NCBI GenBank assembly: GCA_019694475.1
Contig: JAIBBX010000004.1
Location: forward strand, 186,001 to 250,000
DNA: 64,000 nt
From: Parachlamydiales bacterium
Lineage (GTDB): Bacteria; Chlamydiota; Chlamydiia; Chlamydiales; SM23-39
Direction: 5' to 3'
Shown: positions 7,932 through 17,022 of the stretch, one piece after another
Layout of the letters: each line of letters opens with the position of its first letter
How positions within the stretch are numbered: position 1 is the stretch's first letter
Notes under the pieces: generated by a model
What the model saw: the letters and a program-made list of their open reading frames with translations, nothing else
What the model was told of the DNA's origin: nothing
Databases searched by the model: none
Position numbers and translations under genes: made by a program

Positions 7932-10844
7932 ATGCACGCTGAAGAGGTGTATCAGGCGGTTAGCGAGGAAAAGAGAGCAAGTGTTCTCGAAAAACTCATC
8001 GCCCTTCCGTATCCAGATTCTTATTCTCCTCCTTTTAGCGAGATTCCATTTGGCGATCTTTTTGAGATTTGGGCTGATTTTGCCCTGAAAGAATTGAAAA
8101 AAAAGGCGAAGGAAAAATTCTCCATTCTAGGAGAAAAAGCCATCCAAAAGCTGAAAGAAAAAATTGTTCGAGATCTGTCGTCTAAGTGCTCTCCTACAAT
8201 GGCAGCGCTTCTTCATCTCGCAAGAATCGAAAAGATGCTTTTGGCCGGAGGGCCTAGAGAAAACTATTTCTTCTTTATTGAGAAAATCTTTCCAGATCCT
8301 GAATACCAACGAAAGGTCTATCACCATTTTCCTCCTCTCGGTCGCACGATTGCAAATATCCTTCTTTTGTGGATTGAACAAGCAGAGGAGTTGCTGGAAC
8401 GGATTCACCGAGACAAAGCGAAAATAGAGATAACATTTTCTCCAGAAAAACCTTTAGGCAACGTTGTTAGCCTCTCTCCCTCTCTTTCAGATCTTCATCA
8501 TGGGAATCGTTCGGTGTATCTGATCGAATTCGAAAATGGGCTGAAATTGATTTACAAGCCAAAATCCCTGGCCCTTGACGCCGCTTACAATCGATTCATC
8601 GGCAAGCTCGAACTTGGCCTCCGCACATATCAAATCCTCGATCAGAAGGAATACGGATGGGTTGAATTCATTGAAACTTTGCCCTGCGTTAGCCAAGAGG
8701 AATTGAAGTTATATTTTGAAAGGCTCGGCATGCTGATCTCCTTGATGTACATTATGGAGGGGACCGACTGCCATTATGAAAACGTCCTCGCATCCGGTTC
8801 GCAGCCCGTTCTGATTGATCTTGAATCGCTTTTTCATCCCACTGTGAAGCAAGCGGCCGAAAATCCAGAGCTGACGGTTTGGAATGACTCGGTATTCCGC
8901 ACAGGATTTCTTCCCAGTTTTGGCTTAGCTGCGCAAAAGAGGATGGATATTTCTCCACTATCTGCGGAGGAAGAACAGGTGCTGCCAAATCCTGTTGCCG
9001 AGTGGCAAGATGTGAATACCGATCAGATGCAGTTTGCTTTTGTAAAAAAGAAAGTGCAAATCTCTGTGCCCCGCCCCAAATATCACGGAAAAACTGTTTC
9101 AGCAACTCCCTTCATCCCCGATCTTTTGAGGGGATTTGAAAGAATGTACAGCCGCATCATGAATCACAAAGAAGAGATTCTGACTTGGCTGAAAGATCTA
9201 TTCCAACACCCGGTCCGGTGCATTTTCCGCCAAACACAGCTCTATTCCCAAATTTTGCAAAGACTTACCGATCCCAAATTGATGCAATCAGAAGAAGAGA
9301 CAGAAAAAACACTCGATATCCTCACTCGGTTTTCTTCCATTAAAGATTCTCCCCATTTGAAAAATGTTTCAGCCAAGGAAAAAGAAGCTCTTCGCCATGG
9401 GGACATTCCGTTTTTCTTAAGCCATCCATCAGACACAGATCTTTATCTTGGAGATGAAAAGGTAACAGCTGAGTTTTTCCAAGTAACGGCGCAAAAGAAA
9501 GTAATTGAAAAGGTGCGTCAGCTCAATTCAGAAGATCTCAAACGGCAGATGGAATACATTGATCACTCTCTTTATTTCCTGAAAGTGAAAGATAGTCCAA
9601 AACATACTCGCTATATTCCCTTTGATCCCCAAAAAGCCGGTCCGATCTGGGAAGATAACGCGATTCTTGAAATGGCTAAAAAAATTGGGAAAAAAGTTCT
9701 TTCTTTGGGACAGCCTCTAACAGACGGTACAATGGCTTGGATCAGTTTGGAGATGGATCCAAAAATCGACCGATTTGTTTTCCAGCCGATCTCTACGAAT
9801 TTTTATTCTGGCATTTCGGGGATTGCCTTTTTTCTAGCTGCTCTAGGGAAAATGGCTCGGAATTCCGATATCTCAAAACAAGGCGGTGAGATCTTAAGCC
9901 GATTGATCAAGCCTTATCACGAAGAAAAAGAGGCAATGCGCCTTCTTTTGACAATCGGCGCTATGTCTGGGATCGGAAGTCTCATTTATGTTTTTGGATC
10001 GCTAGGGAAACTCTTGGACCGGCCAGACTATATACAAAACGCCAAATATCTTGTTTCTTTGATAGAAGAGAAAAAAATCGAAGAAGATACATCTCTAGAC
10101 ATCATTTCCGGATCTGCGGGATTGATCCTTGTTCTTCTCTCTCTTTTTGAAAAAGCGCCGGAGAAAGAGATCCTTGACCTTGCAATACATGCCGGGAATC
10201 ATCTTTTGTCAAAAGGACGAAATATGGATGGGATGATGGGATGGGAAACCATGGAAGGGAAATGCCTTACTGGTTTTTCTCACGGCGCAGCTGGCATCGC
10301 ATATGCGCTTTTGAAACTGTATGAGAAAACGAAAGAAAGAAAATTTCTTGATGCGGCCAAGAAGGGGTTTGCCTACGAAAACAGTCTTTACTCTAAAGAA
10401 AAGGGCAATTGGCCCGACCTGCGGCAAGAAGGAAATTTCACCTCTTGCAGCTGGTGTCACGGAGCTCCAGGAATCCTCCTCTCAAGAATCTACTCCCTTA
10501 AAGAAATCTCCGATAATGACGCAATCGAGAAAAGTATCCGTTTAGTGATAGAAAATCTTGAGGCTAATCTCGATCATCTTTGCTGCGGGAATTTTGGCCG
10601 TATTTCTATTCTTCTAGATGCAGGAAAGATTTTGGATAGAAAAGATCTCGTGGAAATCGCAAAGAAACAGACCGCGCTCTATCTCGAACGATATAAGGAA
10701 AGGGAGACTTTTTACCTCTATTTTGACCTGCCTGAAAATATTCAAAGCCCAGGCTTTATGCAGGGGCTATCGGGCATCGGCTACGAGCTTTTAAGGCAAA
10801 CTCGGGCAGGAGAAAGCCTTCCGAATGCTCTTATTTTTGAATAA
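7932..10844 (+). CDS. lanM: Class II lanthipeptide synthetase LanM (CCG type)
   Basis: A 970-residue bifunctional enzyme that would dehydrate Ser/Thr of a precursor peptide and cyclise Cys onto the products to give (methyl)lanthionine rings. The dehydratase half contains SDLHHGNRSV (residues 186-195), IYKPKS with the active-site Lys209, and TDCHYENVLASGSQPVLIDLE with Asp279, His281, Asn284 and Asp296 at the kinase-like phosphorylation/elimination positions. The LanC-like cyclase half has GISGIAFFLAALG (627-639), FSHGAAGIAYALL (782-794), zinc ligand Cys842 (SWCHGAPG) and Cys884-Cys885-Gly886 (LCCGNFGR). CCG marks the ProcM-like group with a three-Cys zinc site. Full length, so probably functional. 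No precursor peptide, LanT transporter or LanP protease is visible nearby. The start has AGAGGTT 7-8 nt upstream. Confidence 0.93.
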   Translation: MHAEEVYQAVSEEKRASVLEKLIALPYPDSYSPPFSEIPFGDLFEIWADFALKELKKKAKEKFSILGEKAIQKLKEKIVRDLSSKCSPTMAALLHLARIEKMLLAGGPRENYFFFIEKIFPDPEYQRKVYHHFPPLGRTIANILLLWIEQAEELLERIHRDKAKIEITFSPEKPLGNVVSLSPSLSDLHHGNRSVYLIEFENGLKLIYKPKSLALDAAYNRFIGKLELGLRTYQILDQKEYGWVEFIETLPCVSQEELKLYFERLGMLISLMYIMEGTDCHYENVLASGSQPVLIDLESLFHPTVKQAAENPELTVWNDSVFRTGFLPSFGLAAQKRMDISPLSAEEEQVLPNPVAEWQDVNTDQMQFAFVKKKVQISVPRPKYHGKTVSATPFIPDLLRGFERMYSRIMNHKEEILTWLKDLFQHPVRCIFRQTQLYSQILQRLTDPKLMQSEEETEKTLDILTRFSSIKDSPHLKNVSAKEKEALRHGDIPFFLSHPSDTDLYLGDEKVTAEFFQVTAQKKVIEKVRQLNSEDLKRQMEYIDHSLYFLKVKDSPKHTRYIPFDPQKAGPIWEDNAILEMAKKIGKKVLSLGQPLTDGTMAWISLEMDPKIDRFVFQPISTNFYSGISGIAFFLAALGKMARNSDISKQGGEILSRLIKPYHEEKEAMRLLLTIGAMSGIGSLIYVFGSLGKLLDRPDYIQNAKYLVSLIEEKKIEEDTSLDIISGSAGLILVLLSLFEKAPEKEILDLAIHAGNHLLSKGRNMDGMMGWETMEGKCLTGFSHGAAGIAYALLKLYEKTKERKFLDAAKKGFAYENSLYSKEKGNWPDLRQEGNFTSCSWCHGAPGILLSRIYSLKEISDNDAIEKSIRLVIENLEANLDHLCCGNFGRISILLDAGKILDRKDLVEIAKKQTALYLERYKERETFYLYFDLPENIQSPGFMQGLSGIGYELLRQTRAGESLPNALIFE

Positions 10845-10849
10845 AGCAA

Positions 10850-10875
10850 AAGACCTCAGCAAGGGCTGAGGTCTT
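10850..10875 (-). terminator. Hairpin terminator between lanM and tRNA-Ser
   Basis: A perfect 11-bp stem (aagacctcagc/gctgaggtctt) with a 4-nt loop. Read on the minus strand it is followed by ttttgctttatt, giving a U-rich tail, so it fits best as terminator of the tRNA-Ser transcript. It can also end the lanM message from the other side. Confidence 0.75.
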
Positions 10876-10882
10876 AGGCTTT

Positions 10883-10972
10883 CGGAAAGAGAGGGATTTG
10901 AACCCTCGGTACCCCTTTGGGGAGTACGCGTCCTTAGCAGGGACGTGCCTTCGGCCACTCAGCCATCTTTCC
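10883..10972 (-). tRNA. tRNA-Ser (anticodon GCU)
   Basis: A 90-nt class II tRNA. The acceptor stem is GGAAAGA/TCTTTCC with discriminator G, the anticodon loop is CTGCTAA (GCU, reading AGC/AGU) between CGTCC and GGACG, a long variable arm (ctccccaaaggggta) is present as expected for serine tRNA, and the T arm is GAGGG-TTCAAAT-CCCTC. CCA is not encoded. Confidence 0.96.
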
Positions 10973-11069
10973 AAAAAATAAAGGGTTTATCTTACTGCAT
11001 TAGGACCTTTTCATCAAGTTAAGAGACCGTTTTCCTTAACGGATGAAAACGCCAATAAAAAATTTCATT

Positions 11070-12884
11070 TTAGCGGACTCTTAGCGCATTAATGATCACC
11101 GCAAAGTCGATGATCTCTTGAAGCATCGCCCCCACGGGAGGCGGAATCAGACCGAAACAGGCGATGATCATGAGAATAAAACTGAGCCCCATGCCAATAA
11201 AAATGCTCTCTTTCGCAATGTGAATCGTCCACTGACTGATCGCAATCGTTTCTCCTACTTTGGTCACATCATCGACAAGAAGGACTATATCGGCAGTTTC
11301 GGCTGAAATGGCGCTGCCAAGAGCGCCCATTGCGATGCCTGTCGTAGCCGTTGCAAGAGCGGGGGCATCATTGATCCCATCGCCAACCATAGTCACATTG
11401 TATTTTTCTTTCAGCTTGCCGACGATTTCGACTTTTTGCCCAGGAAGCAGCTCCGCTTTTACATTTTGGATTCCAGCTTGCTTGGCAATCACATCCGCGT
11501 TCTTCGGGCTGTCTCCTGTTAGCATGACAACTTCTTGCACTCCGAGAGAACGCAGGCGCGTGAGAAGTGCTGGAACGCCTGGACGTATTCGGTCGCTAAT
11601 GACAAATATGCCGACGCAAAGTTCATTTTTTGCGATAAATACAAGCATTTTTTGCTGATTGTAGTACCGGTGGATCGCCTCTTCGCAGTTGATATAGCAT
11701 TTTTTCCCCAGCTTCTCTTCGAGAAATGTGTAGGAACCGATTGTATAATGATCCCCATCGATGTCCCCCTCAACGCCTCGGCCAGGAGATTCTCGGAAAT
11801 TTTTCGGCACAATCAATTTCTTCCCCGCCCTTTCGACCACTGCTTTGGCAACCGAGTGAGAGGAGAGTTGTTCGATGCAGGCTGTTTTGTAGAGAAGATC
11901 TTCCGAAGTTTCGTGATTGAGAGGAACGATTTCTTCAACAAAGGGAGTTCCGTATGTAATAGTCCCTGTTTTGTCAAAGACAGCGACTTTTGTATTGCCC
12001 ACCTGCTCCATCGGCGGGCCCCCTTTGACAATGATCCCGCTCTTCGCCGATTTATTGATCCCGCAGAGAATCGCAAGCGGAGTAGCTAAAATTAGGGGAC
12101 ACGGGGTGGCTACAACAAGAACTGCTAGGATTGTTGTCGGCTCGCGCGTGATGAAGTATCCTAGAGCGCTCATGATGAGGGTAAGAGGCGTAAAGAAGAT
12201 GGCATAGCGGTCTGCAAGGCGCTGAATCGGTGCTTTTTCTGTTTGCGCTTTGCGCACTAATTCCACAATTTTTTGGTATTGGCTCTCTTCACTGCTTTTA
12301 TCTGCGCGCATCTCAAAGGCGCCATTGACATCGATGGTTCCCGAAAACACTTCGTCATGCGCTGTTTTGCTGCGAGGCAGAGGTTCTCCAGTAAGCGCTG
12401 CTTCATCAATTTCGGCAGATCCGCTGATGATTGTGCCATCGACAGGAATCAAATCGCCTGGCCGGACGATGAGAATATCTCCAACGCGCACCTCTTGAAC
12501 ATCGATTTTGTCTAGAGAATTGTCTCGTTTGCGGAATGCAAATCGGGGCGCTCTTTCAAGCAGCGATTTGAGGGAAGAGGAAGCTCTTCGAAGCCCGTAC
12601 GCTTCAAGCGCCTCGCCGCCCGATTGCATAAGCACGACAACAGCGCCAGCAAAAGCCTCGTTCATTAGGAGAGCTGTAATGATGGCGAGCATGGCTACGA
12701 TGTCCGAGGCAAATTGACCGCGGAACATCCCTTTGATTGTTTGAAAGACGATTGGCGCGCCGCCCAGAATCAGGGTAGCAAGCCAAATCCAGTCGCTGAT
12801 GTCTCTGCTGTGAAGAGGAAAATAGAAAACGAGGCCAAGGATCAGGCCAAAAAGGACAAAAAGAGGAAGCTTACTCAATCTCAT
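11070..12884 (-). CDS. Heavy-metal P1B-type ATPase
   Basis: A 604-residue metal-exporting P-type ATPase. Visible are the actuator TGE loop (AALTGEPLP), the metal-binding membrane motif TPCPL (where CPC is more usual), the phosphorylation site DKTGTIT, the hinge GDGINDAP, and a final helix pair ending QEIIDFAVIINALRVR. No N-terminal heavy-metal-associated CxxC domain is present. The usual P1B nucleotide-binding His-Pro appears as SSHSVAKA, with Ser in place of Pro. The TPCPL and architecture resemble chlamydial ZntA-like pumps; Zn/Cd/Co export is inferred. Its start overlaps the end of the upstream gene by 14 nt. Confidence 0.88.
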   Translation of the reverse strand: MRLSKLPLFVLFGLILGLVFYFPLHSRDISDWIWLATLILGGAPIVFQTIKGMFRGQFASDIVAMLAIITALLMNEAFAGAVVVLMQSGGEALEAYGLRRASSSLKSLLERAPRFAFRKRDNSLDKIDVQEVRVGDILIVRPGDLIPVDGTIISGSAEIDEAALTGEPLPRSKTAHDEVFSGTIDVNGAFEMRADKSSEESQYQKIVELVRKAQTEKAPIQRLADRYAIFFTPLTLIMSALGYFITREPTTILAVLVVATPCPLILATPLAILCGINKSAKSGIIVKGGPPMEQVGNTKVAVFDKTGTITYGTPFVEEIVPLNHETSEDLLYKTACIEQLSSHSVAKAVVERAGKKLIVPKNFRESPGRGVEGDIDGDHYTIGSYTFLEEKLGKKCYINCEEAIHRYYNQQKMLVFIAKNELCVGIFVISDRIRPGVPALLTRLRSLGVQEVVMLTGDSPKNADVIAKQAGIQNVKAELLPGQKVEIVGKLKEKYNVTMVGDGINDAPALATATTGIAMGALGSAISAETADIVLLVDDVTKVGETIAISQWTIHIAKESIFIGMGLSFILMIIACFGLIPPPVGAMLQEIIDFAVIINALRVR

Positions 12885-13710
12885 TCGGCGCCGTCACGAG
12901 CCGTTTGCCATTTAAGGCGTTCCAGTAGGTCGTCATTTGCGAGCCGTCCGGATTTTGAACTACGATGCTATAGACGGGAAGGAAAATTTCAGTCGTTTTT
13001 CGAATCGCAAAATCATGGCCAAAGGCCGCTCTTGCGATGTTTTCAATCTGCGTTGCGCGATATCGCTTTTTGACCCGAAGCGCATGCTTGGTCGGTTTGG
13101 TAACAAGCCACTGATCCAGTTTGGTCTCTGGGATGACTTGCAATTTCGGATTTTGCAGGTGAAGGCGATAGGTGTTGCCATTTTGAACGATTAGGCTTTT
13201 TTTACGGCAGCTGTCGACCCATGTGTCGAGAATGTTGTTTTCGATATTCAGAAATTTGGAAAGACCGTCCCGATCCCATGAACCGCCGCGGGAAGCAAGC
13301 GCATTGATGATCTTAAACTCTTGGCGAGTGGCGTTCGATGCAATGCAATCGGTAAAACCATGGGTTTTTTCCCATGTGCCCGTGTTGATGACCATTTCTC
13401 CATCAACGAGCCCCCAAAGAATGATCCCTTCTCCCGTTTTATCGGTGGAACGATTGTATTTTACGTCCATCAAGAGATAGGGAATGAATTTCAATGTGGG
13501 CTCGAGAAACACATGATCTGTGTCTTTCAGAAGTTCTTTTCGATGCGCATCCATGATGGTTTCAGCAGAATAGCGCACTTCAAGCGTTTGAAACGTGGAA
13601 GAACTGAGCAGATCCTCGATCTTCGTTCTCACCTTCGGTTGATACGTCCATGTCCAATAGCCGCCAGCTACAAAAACCAAAAACATCAAAGCCAAGATGG
13701 TCACGCGCAT
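12871..13710 (-). CDS. Membrane-anchored conserved hypothetical protein
   Basis: A 279-residue protein with one N-terminal transmembrane segment (MRVTILALMFLVFVAGGYW) and a soluble periplasmic domain. A TTG six codons upstream is possible, but the ATG at 13710 with GGAGG 11 bases upstream is preferred. The middle (EFKIINALASRGGSWDRDGLSKF) could be a winged-helix-like fold. I do not recognise the family. By position next to rho it may correspond to the C. trachomatis gene CT490 beside rho (CT491); this is inference from gene order. Translationally coupled to the P-type ATPase downstream. Confidence 0.7.
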   Translation of the reverse strand: MRVTILALMFLVFVAGGYWTWTYQPKVRTKIEDLLSSSTFQTLEVRYSAETIMDAHRKELLKDTDHVFLEPTLKFIPYLLMDVKYNRSTDKTGEGIILWGLVDGEMVINTGTWEKTHGFTDCIASNATRQEFKIINALASRGGSWDRDGLSKFLNIENNILDTWVDSCRKKSLIVQNGNTYRLHLQNPKLQVIPETKLDQWLVTKPTKHALRVKKRYRATQIENIARAAFGHDFAIRKTTEIFLPVYSIVVQNPDGSQMTTYWNALNGKRLVTAPNEIE

Positions 13711-13740
13711 AAGGATCCAAGCCTCCAAATTTCTTTTAAC

Positions 13741-15060
13741 TTATTCTTTCATCGAAAGCAAGAACTCTGCATTTGAGGCGGTCTTTTTCAATCGGGCGGT
13801 GAGAAGATTCATCGCATCAACAGGCGTCAAGTCTGCAATGCCCTGTCTGAGGAGATAGATCTTTTCAAGTTCCGCTGGGTGATAGAGAAGCTCTTCTTTT
13901 CGGGTGCCGCTCTTGATCAGATCGATTGCAGGCCAAATACGTCGGTCTGCAAGGCGTCTGTCAAGCACGAGCTCCATGTTGCCCGTTCCTTTAAATTCTT
14001 CGAAAATCACCTCGTCCATACGCGAACCAGTATCGATCAGTGCAGTTGCGATGATGGTGAGAGACCCTCCTTGCTCTACGTTACGGGCTGCGCCAAAGAA
14101 TCTCTTCGGCTTGTGGAGCGCGTTCGCGTCAACACCGCCTGTGAGGATTTTACCAGAGTGAGGCTGAACGGTGTTGTAAGCGCGGGCCAAACGAGTAATG
14201 TTGTCGAGCAAAATGACTACATCATAGCCGCACTCGACAAGTCTTCGCGCTTTTTCAATCGCCATGTCCGCAATTTGAACGTGTCTTTCTGGCGGCTCGT
14301 CGAAGGTAGAGGCAATCACCTCACCTTTGACGGTGCGGATCATGTCGGTCACCTCTTCAGGACGCTCGTCAATGAGAAGGACCATCAAGATCACTTCCGG
14401 ATTGTTCAATTCGATGGCATTCGCGATGTGCTGCATCAAAATCGTTTTACCAGATTTTGGAGGAGCAACGATCAAAGCGCGTTGCCCTTTCCCAATCGGA
14501 GCTGCTAGATCGAGCACGCGGGTGGAAAGCCTCTCCCGAGAGGTTTCCATAACGAGGCGCTTGTCGGGATAAAGAGGAGTTAAGTTTTCAAAAAGAACTC
14601 GATCGCGCGTCTGCTCAAATGTTTTTCCATTGATCTTTTCCACTTTGAGCATGGCAAAGTATTTTTCTTTGTCTTTCGGAGCGCGGATGGTTCCGTAGAG
14701 AGTGTCGCCCTTTCTTAAATCAAAGCGGCGGATTTGAGCTGGGGAGACGTAGATGTCTTCTGTTGAAGGCAGGTAGTTGTAGTAGGGAGAACGAAGAAAA
14801 CCAAATCCGTCCGGCAGCACTTCAAGGACGCCTTCGCCGTAGAGAACCTCATTCGGGCGCTCAGAGATTGTCTTTACGATTTCAAAAACGACGCCAGATT
14901 TGGGGAGAGAAGCGGTGTGCTTGAGGCCGATGTTTCTTGCATATTCTTGCAGCTTGTCGATGTTCATTCTCTGCAAGTCGGAGATTTTGGTCACAATTTC
15001 AAAGTCGGCAGGAGGACGGAAATTATCAGAATTTTGCTGCTCGGTTTGCTGATCGTTCAT
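13741..15060 (-). CDS. rho: Transcription termination factor Rho
   Basis: Hexameric RNA-dependent ATPase that terminates transcription. The 439 residues have the N-terminal Rho domain ([18 protein letters not shown]), the RNA-binding OSB-fold domain ([17 protein letters not shown]...[12 protein letters not shown]), Walker A ([10 protein letters not shown]), Walker B ([16 protein letters not shown]), the Q-loop [20 protein letters not shown] and the R-loop [12 protein letters not shown] short acidic/Gln-rich N-terminal tail precedes it. In Chlamydia, rho directly follows polA-coaE; here an accessory island intervenes and 282 bp of apparently non-coding, AT-rich DNA separates rho from it. Confidence 0.97.
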   Translation of the reverse strand: MNDQQTEQQNSDNFRPPADFEIVTKISDLQRMNIDKLQEYARNIGLKHTASLPKSGVVFEIVKTISERPNEVLYGEGVLEVLPDGFGFLRSPYYNYLPSTEDIYVSPAQIRRFDLRKGDTLYGTIRAPKDKEKYFAMLKVEKINGKTFEQTRDRVLFENLTPLYPDKRLVMETSRERLSTRVLDLAAPIGKGQRALIVAPPKSGKTILMQHIANAIELNNPEVILMVLLIDERPEEVTDMIRTVKGEVIASTFDEPPERHVQIADMAIEKARRLVECGYDVVILLDNITRLARAYNTVQPHSGKILTGGVDANALHKPKRFFGAARNVEQGGSLTIIATALIDTGSRMDEVIFEEFKGTGNMELVLDRRLADRRIWPAIDLIKSGTRKEELLYHPAELEKIYLLRQGIADLTPVDAMNLLTARLKKTASNAEFLLSMKE

Positions 15061-15342
15061 GGGAAAGCTGACTCCAAGGTGATAGGTGTTTGTGGATTGT
15101 TTTTTTCATTTGGTTTTCCAGCAAGGGCCCAGTGCAAATGTTTTTGAAATTTTTTCTTTTGGGCCGAATTGTCGGAGATTTTGCTAGCGGGAAAAGTCTT
15201 CCGCCGCGTGATATCAAGTTTCCTAAAGCTTAACACCGGGGTCAATTTTTGCCAACCAACAATCTAAATGTAAGGAATTTTTTGAGAATGACAATAATAA
15301 ATTAAGAGAATAAAATTTTACCCCTTCATTTAGAGGTGAAAT

Positions 15343-17022
15343 ATGTCTCTCGCAGAAGTACAAAGAACACTGAACCAGCCGCCGTTGATGGTTGAACAGC
15401 CAGAAGATAGCGAATACACAATGGTTGCCTACACGCATCCGCTCACTCATCTCCAACAATTTTTGGCAGACGATGGAACAAATGCAAATCATTTTTTCGA
15501 TATTTTGAAGACGATATATGGAGAAGATCCGGTGGCAAGAGTTCAGCGCTCTGGATTGACGGACAAATGGCCGGTTAAAATGCAGCGAAGGCATTGCTTA
15601 GAGACGTTGGCCGCGATTGGCCATTCTATTACTTTGAACGACTTGAATCGTATGTGGGGTCAAATTAGGCAAATGCCCGCGGACCATCCAATCAGACATT
15701 TTTTGAATATCGATGCTCCCACTTTAAATCTTCATGAAAGTGTAGAGACTCTTCCGAGCAATGAATTGGGAAAGTTAGTCGGGCTGATTCGGAATCCTCT
15801 GGCTTTCTTGGAGCCGCAAAATAAGAGAACTTTGTGGCAAGAGATTGCCGCTATGCCAAAGACTTCGGATAAAAAATTCATGGCTTATACTCGCTATGAA
15901 GACACGATGGATCAACTGTTTTCTCAAGCGGTTCGAACAAGACCTGAATTTCCTTTTGCGCCACATGAACATTTGGCCAAATTTGTCGCTTACGCGAAAC
16001 CATCTACGGTACAGACTGGAATGATCATCCCAGTTTTTACAAATGATGAGACTGTCTATTACAAAATCGAATCGCACATAAATACTCAAGGATTGCACGT
16101 CTATCTCTTTACTCCGATTGATGGAAACCTTCAGCATCCAGCCCAGCTCGTATTCCGAGGAACGAATGGAATGAAAAGCGTTTCTCGAGATATGGATGTC
16201 AGAGGCGTCGGCAAATCTGTTTTTGAAGCCAATGCTTCTGCAATTGTCCGAATGGTGGAAGACTATGCTGCAAAAACTCCGGGCGGCTTAAAATTAGATA
16301 TTTCCGGCCACTCATTGGGCGGAGCAGACGCTCAAAGAGCAGTAGCTAGCCTTGTAAATCAGATTGTCAAAGAACCGAACGGCACGCTTGCAAATGAATT
16401 GAAAGATATAAAACTTTTCGCATTTTGTTCTCCAAAGTTGGACATGGCGACGGTCATGCAATGGAAAAGCAATGTAAAAACCCTTGCGGATCTTCCAGCT
16501 CCTCCTCATATCGAACTCAATTTTGCTGAACATGAAAGCGATCTTGTGACGAGAGCCGGAGATATGAATATCGGAACAGCGAATGCAAAATTCATAGAGG
16601 CGAACTATCTGCTTGTAAAATCAAAATCGGGTGTGGCCAATACGGAACAGCACCACACGGCGCCTTTTTTCCATTTTGGTATGTTTGATGGTCAAACGGA
16701 TAATCGAACTTTCTTGCTGTTCCAAGATAGAGAATATGGCAAAGTTATTGGCCAAATTGGCGAATTAGCTGAAAAGCAGCTAGCAGGTCCGGCGGATGAA
16801 GAGGGCTGGAACGTGCTGCTTCGCCGAGAAGAGGCGTTGACCGAGGAAGAAAGAGCGTTAGCACAAGAAGCTGAAGCAAGGCTGGCGATTCTTGATCGTG
16901 AGAAAGCAGAGATTGAAGCGTCTCAACAAGGCGCAGCACGCCACTCTTGGCTTGTTTGGACTGCATCCATCGTGGCCCAGCCGCTCAAATTGATCGCGGG
17001 GGCGATCACTTCTATCTTATGA
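15343..17022 (+). CDS. Class 3-type lipase domain protein, candidate effector
   Basis: A 559-residue protein with a central alpha/beta-hydrolase domain of the class 3 lipase type: LVFRGTNG (269-276) marks the oxyanion strand, GHSLGG (322-327) carries nucleophile Ser324, Asp400 lies in EHESDLVTR, and candidate catalytic His lie in QHHTAPFFHFG (437-444). The N-terminal 200 residues are helical and unassigned. The C-terminus has a charged coiled coil (EEALTEEERALAQEAEARLAI) and a hydrophobic tail (LIAGAITSIL). No Sec signal is present, so action in the host would need type III secretion (inference). AGAGGTG lies 5 bases before the ATG. It opens the island between rho and coaE. Confidence 0.75.
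   Translation: MSLAEVQRTLNQPPLMVEQPEDSEYTMVAYTHPLTHLQQFLADDGTNANHFFDILKTIYGEDPVARVQRSGLTDKWPVKMQRRHCLETLAAIGHSITLNDLNRMWGQIRQMPADHPIRHFLNIDAPTLNLHESVETLPSNELGKLVGLIRNPLAFLEPQNKRTLWQEIAAMPKTSDKKFMAYTRYEDTMDQLFSQAVRTRPEFPFAPHEHLAKFVAYAKPSTVQTGMIIPVFTNDETVYYKIESHINTQGLHVYLFTPIDGNLQHPAQLVFRGTNGMKSVSRDMDVRGVGKSVFEANASAIVRMVEDYAAKTPGGLKLDISGHSLGGADAQRAVASLVNQIVKEPNGTLANELKDIKLFAFCSPKLDMATVMQWKSNVKTLADLPAPPHIELNFAEHESDLVTRAGDMNIGTANAKFIEANYLLVKSKSGVANTEQHHTAPFFHFGMFDGQTDNRTFLLFQDREYGKVIGQIGELAEKQLAGPADEEGWNVLLRREEALTEEERALAQEAEARLAILDREKAEIEASQQGAARHSWLVWTASIVAQPLKLIAGAITSIL

Noticed and set aside
10845..10882. Lanthipeptide precursor downstream of lanM
   Set aside because: This space is filled by a terminator hairpin and tRNA-Ser follows. 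No small ORF with a double-Gly leader and Cys-rich core was found on either side of lanM.
11029..11044. Weak hairpin ccgtt/aacgg after the P-type ATPase gene
   Set aside because: Only 5 bp of stem and no T-tract; not reported as a terminator.
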